A DNA stretch of 42,193 nucleotides, taken from assembly GCA_017470535.1 (NCBI GenBank), contig JAFUYP010000031.1, positions 1 through 42,193 of the forward strand. The letters run 5' to 3'. Origin of the DNA: Ruminococcus sp. (GTDB lineage: Bacteria > Bacillota > Clostridia > Oscillospirales > Ruminococcaceae). The notes beneath the pieces were generated by a model. The model did no database searches, was not told where the DNA came from, and saw nothing but the letters and a program-made list of their open reading frames with translations. A program made the translations under genes and the position numbers. Positions 32,208-38,911 of this stretch are shown piece by piece (within the stretch, counting starts at the first letter, position 1; every line of letters begins with the position of its first letter).

Positions 32208-32599
32208 CCCTCACAGGGAATGAGAAAAAATATGCAGCGGCGCTTATCACAGCATTCATTTTAGCGGTATCGCTCATGGTGACGCTAAGTATATGGCTTT
32301 ACGGGAAGCTGTTAGGCTCGGGGCTGCTGCTTGAGGGAACGTGGAAAAGCACGGACAGTGAAATAAAAACAGACGGTAAAACGGCGGAGATCTTCAGCGG
32401 CGGTGCTGCGGAGTCCGCCGTTTTGAATATACTGTCATATGAAGATGATATGCTGTCGGGCGGAAGAGTGGTCTATCACTGCGAATTATGCTTTGAACAC
32501 AGAGTACAGAGCGTCACTATCATATACGAGAACCACAGCGGCGTCAGGCTCATGGAAGTAGTAATTGACGGAAAGAGTGAAATATTCCTTTTTGAATAA
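32204..32599 (+). CDS. Small membrane-anchored protein, probable CTG start
   Basis: No ATG is well placed: the first in frame, 32276, has no ribosome site and would cut the membrane helix. CTG at 32204 overlaps the deaminase stop as CTGA and has GAGGTG five bases upstream, giving 131 residues with a charged N-terminus (TLTGNEKKYAA) and a full transmembrane helix (ALITAFILAVSLMVTLSIWLYG). The rest is a small beta-rich extracellular domain (LEGTWKSTDSEIKTDGK, EVVIDGKSEIFLFE) resembling small lipocalin-like folds. I do not recognise the family. If the CTG is used, the gene is translationally coupled to purine salvage. No terminator is obvious downstream. Confidence 0.65.
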   Translation: MTLTGNEKKYAAALITAFILAVSLMVTLSIWLYGKLLGSGLLLEGTWKSTDSEIKTDGKTAEIFSGGAAESAVLNILSYEDDMLSGGRVVYHCELCFEHRVQSVTIIYENHSGVRLMEVVIDGKSEIFLFE

Positions 32600-32694
32600 T
32601 TCGTTAAGGTCGTATAATAATCACCATAATACGCCGGTTTTTTACGCCTGCTTAGTGCAAATTTCTGATTTTTTGCAGGATTTAAAAAAATAAC

Positions 32695-32723
32695 TTGCAA
32701 AAACGGCGTGAAAAGTATAAAAT
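32695..32723 (+). promoter_or_regulatory. Probable promoter of the aminotransferase gene
   Basis: TTGCAA (32695-32700) and TAAAAT (32718-32723) are 17 bp apart, 55 bp before the start codon. Confidence 0.6.
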
Positions 32724-32778
32724 AATATAGGTAAAGAATTATTATAAGATATTATAAGTATATGGTGGAGGAAACAAC

Positions 32779-34059
32779 ATGGAAATGAAAGATATGTCAA
32801 AGGAGCAGTTAAGTGAGCTGCTCTCAGCTGCTAAGAAGGAATATGACGGCTACAAGGCTTTAGGTCTTGCGCTCAACATGGCAAGGGGCAAGCCTGCGGC
32901 AGATCAGCTCGATCTTACAAAGGATATGCTCGATGCTGTAAGCTCATCGACTGACTGCAAGGCGCTCGACGGCACTGACTGCCGCAACTACGGTGTGCTT
33001 GACGGTATTAAAGATACAAAGAAGATATTCTGCGATATGCTGGGTGTGGCTGAGGACGAGCTGATAGTCGGCGGAAACTCATCACTCAACCTTATGTATG
33101 ACACTATCGCAAGGAACTTTATGTTCGGCGTAAGCAAGGAGGCAACTCCCTGGAAGGACGCAGGCAAGGTAAAGTGGCTGTGCCCTGTACCGGGATATGA
33201 CAGGCACTTTGCTATAACCGAGAGATTCGGCTTTGAGCTTATAAACATTCCGATGAACGCTGACGGTCCTGACATGGACATGGTGGAAAAGTTAGTAAAC
33301 GAGGACAGCAGTGTAAAGGGTATCTGGTGCGTACCTATGTATTCAAACCCGACGGGCATAACCTTCTCTGACGAGGTGGTAAAGCGCTTTGCGGCTCTGA
33401 AGCCCGCTGCAAAGGATTTCAGGATATTCTGGGACAACGCTTACTGCGTACATCATCTGACAGACACGCCCGACACGCTTTTAAACATTCTTGATGAATG
33501 CAAAAAGAACGGCAATGAGGACATGGTATACATCTTCGCATCGACATCTAAGGTATCGTATGCAGGTGCAGGTGTGGCTGTAATGGCTGCAAGCAAGAAC
33601 AACATCGACTATGTAAAGTATCACATGACAGTACAGACGATAGGCTTTGACAAGATAAACCAGTTAAGGCACGCAAGGTACTTCAAGGACTTCGACGGCA
33701 TAAAGGCTCACATGAAAAAGCACGCAGCTATCATCGCTCCCAAGTTTGACGCTGTTATCAAGGCGCTTGATGAGAACATCAGACCTTTGGGCATTGGCAG
33801 CTACAACACTCCGAGAGGCGGTTACTTCATAAGCTTTGATACACTTCCCGGGTGTGCTAAAAAGGTAGTGTCATTATGCAAGGACGCAGGCGTTATCATG
33901 ACCGGTGCAGGAGCTACCTTCCCATACGGCAAGGACCCTCAGGACAGCAACATAAGGATAGCCCCTACCCTGCCGCCGATCGACGAGCTGGAGCAGGCTA
34001 TGAAGGTGTTCATTTGCAGCGTGAAGATAGCAAGTGCTGAAAAATTACTTGCGGAGTAA
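32779..34059 (+). CDS. Aspartate-type aminotransferase (class I fold, PF12897-like)
   Basis: This 426-residue pyridoxal-phosphate enzyme has NMARGKPAADQLDL near the N-terminus, MYSNPTGITF (Asn190), FWDNAYCVHHL (Asp219, Tyr222) and the cofactor lysine Lys258 in FASTSKVSYAGAG. The longer N-terminal region and DCRNYGVLDG are typical of the aspartate aminotransferases of the PF12897 group rather than classical AspC. It likely interconverts aspartate and oxaloacetate in the cytoplasm. The start is ATG 32779 behind GGTGGAGGAA. It has its own promoter and terminator. Confidence 0.93.
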   Translation: MEMKDMSKEQLSELLSAAKKEYDGYKALGLALNMARGKPAADQLDLTKDMLDAVSSSTDCKALDGTDCRNYGVLDGIKDTKKIFCDMLGVAEDELIVGGNSSLNLMYDTIARNFMFGVSKEATPWKDAGKVKWLCPVPGYDRHFAITERFGFELINIPMNADGPDMDMVEKLVNEDSSVKGIWCVPMYSNPTGITFSDEVVKRFAALKPAAKDFRIFWDNAYCVHHLTDTPDTLLNILDECKKNGNEDMVYIFASTSKVSYAGAGVAVMAASKNNIDYVKYHMTVQTIGFDKINQLRHARYFKDFDGIKAHMKKHAAIIAPKFDAVIKALDENIRPLGIGSYNTPRGGYFISFDTLPGCAKKVVSLCKDAGVIMTGAGATFPYGKDPQDSNIRIAPTLPPIDELEQAMKVFICSVKIASAEKLLAE

Positions 34060-34081
34060 AAGGATATTTATATAAAAGCTA

Positions 34082-34112
34082 AGCGCAGGGCAAAAGCTCT
34101 GCGCTGTTTTTG
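34082..34112 (+). terminator. Terminator after the aminotransferase gene
   Basis: AGCGCAG and CTGCGCT pair, extended by GC/GC around AAAA, and are followed by GTTTTTG. Confidence 0.85.
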
Positions 34113-34117
34113 TTATA

Positions 34118-34164
34118 GGCAACACTGCCGGGCCATTGTATGCCGGTGGTCCGACGGTGTTGCC
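34118..34164. repeat. MITE-like element, copy G (short form)
   Basis: GGCAACACTGCCGGGCC and its inverted partner form a 47-bp element. TATA flanks both sides (34114-34117 and 34165-34168). The stop codon of def uses the terminal base of the element. Confidence 0.82.
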
Positions 34165-34574
34165 TATATTATGATGCCTTTCAGGTGGTCGCATTCGTGC
34201 TGTATCGCCTGGGCGGTGATGCCGGTGAAGGTACGGCGCTCTGTCTTGAAATCCTCGTTTTGGTATTTTACCTCTATCTCATTATAGCGTATCGTCCCTC
34301 GTGAGCCTAAAAGGGACAGGCAGCTCTCCTGCGTTTCATACTTGCCCGAGCGTCTTTTTATCTCGGGGTTTATCATGACGAGCTGACCGTCCCCGGTATC
34401 GACGATGATCACCTGCTTTAATGCGCCTATCATATTGGCGGCAAGACCTATACATTCATCGCTGTGAGCAGTGAGAGTGTCTTTAAGGTCGGTGATGAGT
34501 GCTGAATCATTTTTATTTGCAAGTGTGCTTTTACGGCTCAAAAACTGAATATCCTTTACAATGTTTCTTTTCAT
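34164..34574 (-). CDS. def: Peptide deformylase
   Basis: This 136-residue metalloenzyme removes the formyl group from new proteins. The three motifs are present: GLAANMIG (motif I, with Ile in place of the usual Gln), ESCLSLLG (motif II, zinc Cys, with Ser for Gly) and QHECDHLKGI (motif III, HExxH-type zinc site). The short length and the ending HLKGIII are usual for the second deformylase class of Firmicutes, so it is not truncated. The motif I change removes a residue that stabilises the transition state, so activity may be low or specialised. The TAG stop is built partly from MITE copy G. The start is at 34574. Confidence 0.9.
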   Translation of the reverse strand: MKRNIVKDIQFLSRKSTLANKNDSALITDLKDTLTAHSDECIGLAANMIGALKQVIIVDTGDGQLVMINPEIKRRSGKYETQESCLSLLGSRGTIRYNEIEVKYQNEDFKTERRTFTGITAQAIQHECDHLKGIII

Positions 34575-34609
34575 AGTGACCTCCGGGAATACAGAATTAT
34601 TATAATACT

Positions 34610-34638
34610 ATTATACCACTTATCCCGGAAAGTTTCAA
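34610..34638 (-). promoter_or_regulatory. sigma-A promoter of def
   Basis: On the minus strand TTGAAA (34638-34633) and TATAAT (34615-34610) are 17 bp apart. Confidence 0.78.
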
Positions 34639-34697
34639 GTAGGTCGGGAAATATGGCAGGTACGAAGTGTAGTTTACATAAAAAAATATGATATTAC

Positions 34698-34726
34698 TTG
34701 ACGCATGGCTGCATATGTGGTATAAT
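34698..34726 (+). promoter_or_regulatory. sigma-A promoter of the lipoprotein gene; MITE H follows at once
   Basis: TTGACG (34698-34703) and TATAAT (34721-34726) are 17 bp apart. The expected transcription start is at about 34733, so transcripts begin almost exactly at the MITE left end (34735). Confidence 0.8.
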
Positions 34727-34734
34727 TTAGCAAG

Positions 34735-34926
34735 AGCAACACCGCACGACCACCGGCTCACGCCTTTGTGTGCCATCTGCTTGCCGAATTTCCGTCATAA
34801 TACCCAATTTTACCTTGTTTTACGCCAGTAAAACTGCGGCAAAAATGGGCATTCTGACGAAAATTCGGCGTGTTCAGCAAAGCTGAACAACTGCATACTG
34901 ACACACAATGGTCGTGCGGTGTTGCC
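34735..34926. repeat. MITE-like element, copy H (192 bp)
   Basis: Termini AGCAACACCGCACGACC and GGTCGTGCGGTGTTGCC enclose an interior that is the reverse complement of copy A. It also carries an extra small hairpin (GTTCAGCAAAGCTGAAC). CAAG flanks both sides (34731-34734 and 34927-34930). It fills nearly the whole 5' leader of the lipoprotein gene. Confidence 0.92.
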
Positions 34927-34955
34927 CAAGAGGAAATATCATGGGAGGGAACATT

Positions 34956-35624
34956 ATGAAAAAGTTTATCACACTTGCGATACTTTCGGCGATGACGCTC
35001 ACTATGCTCACAGGCTGTTCTGACAAGAGCAGCAGCAAGGACGAAAGCCAGACGTTCACTGTCAGTGAAGCGGCAGGGCTGGTCGAAGCTATGAACGAGC
35101 CTGTCGTGGTCGATGAGCCTGATGCTATGGCTTACCTGCTCGGAGAAAGCGACACGGTATACATCGGCATGAGCGTAAAGGAGTTTGAAAAGGCAATGGG
35201 CGGCACTATCACTGAAAAGAATGCAAGCAAGTACGACAAGGACGACGGTGTCATCTATGAAGAATTCTCGCTCGGCAAGAAGGACAGCATACTCGGCGGA
35301 AGGCTCAGTCTCGGTGACAAGTACGATCAGAAGCTGGTACTCACCTTCAAGGACGACAAGCTCAAAGAATTCGCTGTGACGGTGACGGGGCTTACAAAGG
35401 AGCAGTCTACTGCTATATGCGACAGCTTTATAGACACCTTTGACGGCAAGCTGATAAAGGGGTACGAAAAGACAACTGTTTCCGAGCACGGCAAGCGTCT
35501 TGAAAAGGGCTTCGGCAAGGGCAGAGATGACTACATTGCTACTATGACCCGTGATGATACTCTTGACGGCGATTACATAGCAAGGTTCTCTATGCAGATA
35601 TACTCAGAGAGATACGGTATGTGA
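34956..35624 (+). CDS. Lipoprotein of unknown function
   Basis: This 222-residue protein starts at ATG 34956 behind GGGAGGGA; an ATG at 34941 is in frame but less well placed. The signal MKKFITLAILSAMTLTMLTGC has a clear lipobox ending at Cys21, followed by a Ser/Lys linker and a soluble domain (GMSVKEFEKAMGG, LVLTFKDDKLKEFAVTV). The second half reads like a small alpha/beta ligand-binding fold, but I do not recognise the family. The transcript would start with MITE copy H as its leader and ends at the terminator 35632-35660. Confidence 0.85.
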   Translation: MKKFITLAILSAMTLTMLTGCSDKSSSKDESQTFTVSEAAGLVEAMNEPVVVDEPDAMAYLLGESDTVYIGMSVKEFEKAMGGTITEKNASKYDKDDGVIYEEFSLGKKDSILGGRLSLGDKYDQKLVLTFKDDKLKEFAVTVTGLTKEQSTAICDSFIDTFDGKLIKGYEKTTVSEHGKRLEKGFGKGRDDYIATMTRDDTLDGDYIARFSMQIYSERYGM

Positions 35625-35631
35625 TGTTTGA

Positions 35632-35660
35632 CCGCTCTGCTCATGAGCAGGGCGGCTTTT
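35632..35660 (+). terminator. Terminator after the lipoprotein gene
   Basis: CCGCTCTGCTC and GAGCAGGGCGG pair with one mismatch around AT and are followed by CTTTTC. Confidence 0.75.
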
Positions 35661-35661
35661 C

Positions 35662-35690
35662 TTGACAGAAATAGTTTAAAATGGTATAAT
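35662..35690 (+). promoter_or_regulatory. sigma-A promoter of the flavin reductase-like gene
   Basis: TTGACA (35662-35667) and TATAAT (35685-35690), both consensus, are 17 bp apart. Confidence 0.9.
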
Positions 35691-35725
35691 TAGTATTACA
35701 AACAGATATGCAAGGAGGAAAACTT

Positions 35726-36307
35726 ATGAAAAAAGACTTAGGAGCTTTGCCGGCTGTATTCCCGATGCCGGTGCTTATGGTGGCTGCATTCGATGAAAAC
35801 GGTGTGGTGAATGTTATGAATGCCGCATGGGGCACTATATGCTCATCTGACAAGATAGCGCTCATGATAGACGAGGATCACAAGACCACTAAGAACATAA
35901 GGACTGCAAAGGCTTTCACTGTCGCACTTGCTGACAAAGCCAACATGGAGGCTGCGGATTTCTTTGGCATTGCGACCGGCAACAAGATGCCTGACAAGTT
36001 TGAAAAGTCAGGCTGTCATGCAGTGAAGAGCAAAAATGTCAATGCGCCGATAATCGAAGAATTTCCTGTGACTATGGAATGCGAGCTGGCTGAGATAGTT
36101 CAGACGGACAGTCTTCATGCTGTTGTAGGCAAGATCGTCAATGTCGTGGCTGAGGAGAACGTACTTGATGAAAATGGCAAGATAGACCCGTTGAAGCTCA
36201 ATGCTTTGATATTTGACCAGTTCAGGTCGGGATATTATGTTGCATCTGAAAAGGCTGGTCAGGCATGGAATGCCGGCAAGGACATGATGAAGGCAGCACA
36301 GGGCTGA
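35726..36307 (+). CDS. Flavin reductase-like (FMN split-barrel) protein
   Basis: This 193-residue protein starts at ATG 35726 behind AAGGAGG. It resembles the flavin reductase-like split-barrel family: PMPVLMVAAFDENG at the start, MNAAWGTICSSDKIALMI and HKTTKNIRTAKAFTVALAD, where flavin contacts usually lie, then FPVTMECELAEIVQTDSLHAVVGKI. It probably binds FMN and takes part in electron transfer; the partner is not obvious, though rubredoxin and flavodoxin are elsewhere in the window. The TGA stop overlaps the ATG of the next gene. Confidence 0.9.
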   Translation: MKKDLGALPAVFPMPVLMVAAFDENGVVNVMNAAWGTICSSDKIALMIDEDHKTTKNIRTAKAFTVALADKANMEAADFFGIATGNKMPDKFEKSGCHAVKSKNVNAPIIEEFPVTMECELAEIVQTDSLHAVVGKIVNVVAEENVLDENGKIDPLKLNALIFDQFRSGYYVASEKAGQAWNAGKDMMKAAQG

Positions 36308-36876
36308 TGAAAAGGCTGGTCTTAGCAGCGGCGGCTGTAATGCTTCTGACCGGGTGCGGCGGAAACAAGGGCAGCAGCTCTGAAAGCAGTGAAGGCACAC
36401 AGACTACTGCTGTTACTGCTGACGGCGGTGAGAACACAGTGACAAAAAGCGATACTTCCGGCAGTGTATCGTCGAAGGCTGAACAGGTCTCTCAAAGCTC
36501 TGACAAGAGCAGTACGGCAGGAGCGTCGGCTGATGAGGTCTCGCAGGCTGACAGCTCAGATGCTTCACAGACGACGCAGAGCAGCTCACAGCAGCAAACA
36601 AGTGAGCAGGCAAGCGAAAGCAGTGTCAGCTCCGACAAGGGCGTCGATGTCAGTGAAGCAGCGACTGATGATACTCAGCTGCCGGATGCTGCAAACACGA
36701 AAAAGCAGGCAGCTGCCGATGATGACAAGAGTGACAGGGCAGATACTGCCAAAGGCAATGACAGCTCGGCGGCACAAACGACTGTCAGTGCCGGCAAAAC
36801 GACTGACACTCAGGCAAGCTCTGCCACGGCTCAGACTCAGGACGAGTATGAGCTGCCGGTCATCCCGATAGTTTGA
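36307..36876 (+). CDS. Low-complexity lipoprotein, Ser/Thr/Asp-rich
   Basis: This 189-residue protein begins at ATG 36307, overlapping the previous stop (TGATG), so translation is probably coupled. The signal MKRLVLAAAAVMLLTGC carries a lipobox. Nearly the whole mature part is Ser, Thr, Gln, Asp and Ala without a predicted fold, ending in DEYELPVIPIV. It may be a flexible surface tether or spacer; no domain is recognised. Coexpression with a flavin-binding cytoplasmic protein is unexplained. A terminator follows. Confidence 0.8.
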   Translation: MKRLVLAAAAVMLLTGCGGNKGSSSESSEGTQTTAVTADGGENTVTKSDTSGSVSSKAEQVSQSSDKSSTAGASADEVSQADSSDASQTTQSSSQQQTSEQASESSVSSDKGVDVSEAATDDTQLPDAANTKKQAAADDDKSDRADTAKGNDSSAAQTTVSAGKTTDTQASSATAQTQDEYELPVIPIV

Positions 36877-36882
36877 TAAATG

Positions 36883-36913
36883 GCTCGTAAATGCTAAGTT
36901 TACGAGCTTTTTT
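36883..36913 (+). terminator. Terminator at the border of the accessory region
   Basis: GCTCGTAAA and TTTACGAGC pair perfectly around TGCTAAG and are followed by six T. Gene remnants begin just beyond. Confidence 0.92.
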
Positions 36914-36922
36914 ATAAGTGCT

Positions 36923-37072
36923 AAACAGCGCCCATGTCTATATGCACAGGACTCGGCTGCCGCTCAGGCTGTGGATAGTCACCACATTCCTCGTTATGAG
37001 CAACAAATGCAGCGTTTATCAGGACAAGTTACGGACAGAAAGCGTCCTCGGGCAATAATGGACAGGCGTTAG
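36923..37072 (+). pseudogene. C-terminal coding remnant, family not recognised
   Basis: One frame is open for about 49 codons up to TAG 37070-37072 (LYAQDSAAAQAVDSHHIPRY, then RLSGQVTDRKRPRAIMDRR). It has no start and no ribosome site. The basic tail resembles the ends of mobile-element proteins, but I cannot name the family. It marks the left edge of the decayed region. Confidence 0.45.
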
Positions 37073-37073
37073 T

Positions 37074-37256
37074 TTATGGAAAACAAAAAAGCCCGTAAAC
37101 AAATGTTGGATAGTAATCATCGTTTTGAATGTTTTGCAGAACACTTTCTAACCTGCCAAGATCAAAATGCTCATATGTACCGCCGCCACTATACTGGATC
37201 GTTTTTTGATGGATATGTTTTGCTTGCTCTAAATCAATATAGATTATTCCATCCAT
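37074..37256 (-). pseudogene. Truncated Doc (Fic-fold) toxin
   Basis: The first 52 residues match the N-terminus of death-on-curing toxins: GIIYIDLEQAKHIHQKTIQ, then GGGTYEHFDLGRLESVL and NDDYYPTF. The frame then ends after eight unrelated residues. The catalytic HPFxDGNKR-type segment and everything beyond are missing, so the toxin must be inactive. The ATG overlaps the stop of the upstream partner by one base (TGATG), the usual toxin-antitoxin coupling. Confidence 0.85.
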
Positions 37257-37429
37257 CAGCTTCTCTCCTTCAATCGCTTCAGCACTTCCTGGTTTTCCTG
37301 CATAAGGCGTTCAAGCTCATCGCCGGCAGCACCAAGAAATTTTTGATACTCATTTTTATCAAGGGGCTGAATGTATTCGGAAAGCTGATAATGGAAGGCA
37401 TCTCTTAATGCCATATCACGGCTTGCCAT
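37256..37429 (-). CDS. Putative antitoxin-like partner of the broken Doc
   Basis: This 57-residue protein (MASRDMALRDAFHYQLSEYI, then FLGAAGDELERLMQENQEVL and KRLKERS) is mostly helical, with a leucine-rich C-terminal coil. It sits immediately before doc with a one-base overlap. Its position suggests the antitoxin, but it is not a clear Phd. A weak AGGA site precedes ATG 37429. Its start lies 23 bp beyond the last recognisable hsdR codon. Confidence 0.6.
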   Translation of the reverse strand: MASRDMALRDAFHYQLSEYIQPLDKNEYQKFLGAAGDELERLMQENQEVLKRLKERS

Positions 37430-37740
37430 TTTGGTCCTGCCGCGAATTATCAAGCTCCTGCATAACAGTTGTGCGGAAATGCTCTACGATGACCTCGATA
37501 CGCTGGGCAATGTTTGTTTCATGCAGCTCAACGAACCGAGCAATCTGCCGTTTTGCACTTGCAGTCTGCATCTTCGGATCTTCTTCTATTTCCTTGTTGA
37601 TCTGATAGAAGGTCTTGTAGGTGGTATAATTCTGCAATACATCGAGGATAAAGCCTTCCTCGATAGCCTGCTTCATTGAATATACGCAGAGTTGCTAACA
37701 GCTCGGTTTGATATTCCTTTTCGGTCAGTATATTGTTCAT
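37416..37740 (-). pseudogene. hsdR remnant (type I restriction subunit) with large internal deletion
   Basis: The first about 20 codons from ATG 37740 (MNNILTEKEYQTELLATLRI) read like the start of a type I restriction R subunit. They are joined, in another frame, to a segment from the middle of such proteins: AIEEGFILDVLQNYTTYKTF, KRQIARFVELHETNIAQRIE and VIVEHFRTTVMQEL. The nuclease and helicase domains between them and the C-terminal part are gone. Recognisable homology ends near 37452. No hsdM or hsdS remains in the window. Confidence 0.8.
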
Positions 37741-37754
37741 ATAATCATCTCCAA

Positions 37755-38501
37755 CTAATAAAAGAAGTTTTTACGGTACAAACTTACCATTGTGTTCAAC
37801 TCATATACATTAACAGAATCTATTTCGACAATTCCATTTGCTGTGAATTGAGTTATTATAAATCTATATTCTTCGGTTTTGGGAGCAGACAAGGCGTAAA
37901 TCATATATGTATTGAACTGGGGATGAGTTTTATTCCTATACTCATATATAAAATGGCATTTATCTGATATCTCGTTTAGTATAATCTTGTGCTGTTCCTC
38001 AATAGACAAACTCGTATCTACAGTAGATAAAAGCAACGGATTAAATAACAAGATGTTTTTTTCGTGGTTTAATAATTTATCAAAAAAATGTACAACTGAT
38101 TTATCTTCATGTTTATTTGATTTGCGGTATTCTTCTAATTTCGCAAAAGTCATATTCCTAAGTACATTAAACAGCAATAAAACTTTCTTTTCCTGTGGGT
38201 CAGGCATGCTGGTGATTTTAACGCCGGGCAATACTTCTGTAACAATAGGTGCTGTTACTCTTTTAAATTCCATATAATCTTCAGCAATAACAAGTTTAAA
38301 ATCAAGTTCTATTCCAGAAGGACTTGCCACTGCATCTGACTGTCCTTTTGATTGGTCCTCAATTTCTTCAAATATTCCTCCGAAATGACTTACTGCTTTA
38401 TCGCTTTTGTTAAGGCATTCAATCATAATCGATTCGTATTTTGTCTTTTTGTCAAAATAGAAGAAATCAAAATGTTTATACTGAATTACAGGATTGATCA
38501 T
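37755..38501 (-). CDS. Unrecognised AT-rich protein, second gene of an orphan pair
   Basis: This 248-residue protein starts at ATG 38501 behind AGGAAGAGG, a good site. No signal peptide, membrane helix or known motif is visible. It is mixed alpha/beta, with an acidic middle (FEEIEDQSKGQSD) and a conserved-looking stretch RNMTFAKLEEYRKSNKHEDK. Base composition is far more AT-rich than the left part of the window, pointing to transfer. It follows the 38525-38911 gene by 23 bp on the same strand. Its place among restriction and toxin remnants suggests, but does not show, a defence or mobile-element role. Confidence 0.75.
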   Translation of the reverse strand: MINPVIQYKHFDFFYFDKKTKYESIMIECLNKSDKAVSHFGGIFEEIEDQSKGQSDAVASPSGIELDFKLVIAEDYMEFKRVTAPIVTEVLPGVKITSMPDPQEKKVLLLFNVLRNMTFAKLEEYRKSNKHEDKSVVHFFDKLLNHEKNILLFNPLLLSTVDTSLSIEEQHKIILNEISDKCHFIYEYRNKTHPQFNTYMIYALSAPKTEEYRFIITQFTANGIVEIDSVNVYELNTMVSLYRKNFFY

Positions 38502-38524
38502 TTTTTACCTCTTCCTATCTTGCT

Positions 38525-38911
38525 TCAGCCTATCCATTTCCCTGTTTCAAGATCAACAAAATTTGCAAGTTTAATCTCAGATACAAAATCAGAACCGTAC
38601 TCGCCGTTTCGTATCTGATCATTGAGTTTAAATGATATGTTGTATAGTTTCCCTGCCTTAGTTTTCCGGATAAGCCCGTTTTCAAGGAAATATGTGATAC
38701 AGCGTTTATGAGCTTCTTTATCATCGTAGTGAAGATAGAAACAACATACGCCGTCAGGAGCGTTACTATGCTTTGCTTCCGCAACCACGCCGTCGGTAAC
38801 CGCTTTATCGCATATTTTAGCTGCAAAGTCGTTATCTTTGAAGAAATACATCCATTTCCCGACTTTGCTGTAATCAAACTTCTTTGCTTCGGATTCGTTT
38901 ATATAATACAC
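38525..38911 (-). CDS. Unrecognised protein, possibly 5'-truncated
   Basis: This reading frame of up to 128 residues begins at a GTG (38911) without a ribosome site, exactly where the integrase remnant on the other strand begins, so its original start was probably lost. The protein has KVGKWMYFFKDNDFAAKICD, then CCFYLHYDDKEAHKRCITYF and LIRKTKAGKLYNISFKLND, ending FVDLETGKWIG. It looks like a compact single domain with one conserved-looking basic loop. I do not recognise the family. GC content is nearer the chromosome average than its downstream partner. Confidence 0.65.
   Translation of the reverse strand: MYYINESEAKKFDYSKVGKWMYFFKDNDFAAKICDKAVTDGVVAEAKHSNAPDGVCCFYLHYDDKEAHKRCITYFLENGLIRKTKAGKLYNISFKLNDQIRNGEYGSDFVSEIKLANFVDLETGKWIG

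Noticed and set aside
32600-32694. Riboswitch or attenuator before the aminotransferase gene
   Set aside because: Only weak, scattered pairings are visible and no known conserved core is present.
34164-34574. def truncated by MITE copy G
   Set aside because: The ending HLKGIII and length of 136 residues are normal for this deformylase class, so the insertion is at the stop codon and not inside the gene.
36877-37073. tRNA gene serving as an integration site for the mobile region
   Set aside because: The stem-loop there is a terminator with a T-run, and no cloverleaf can be drawn.
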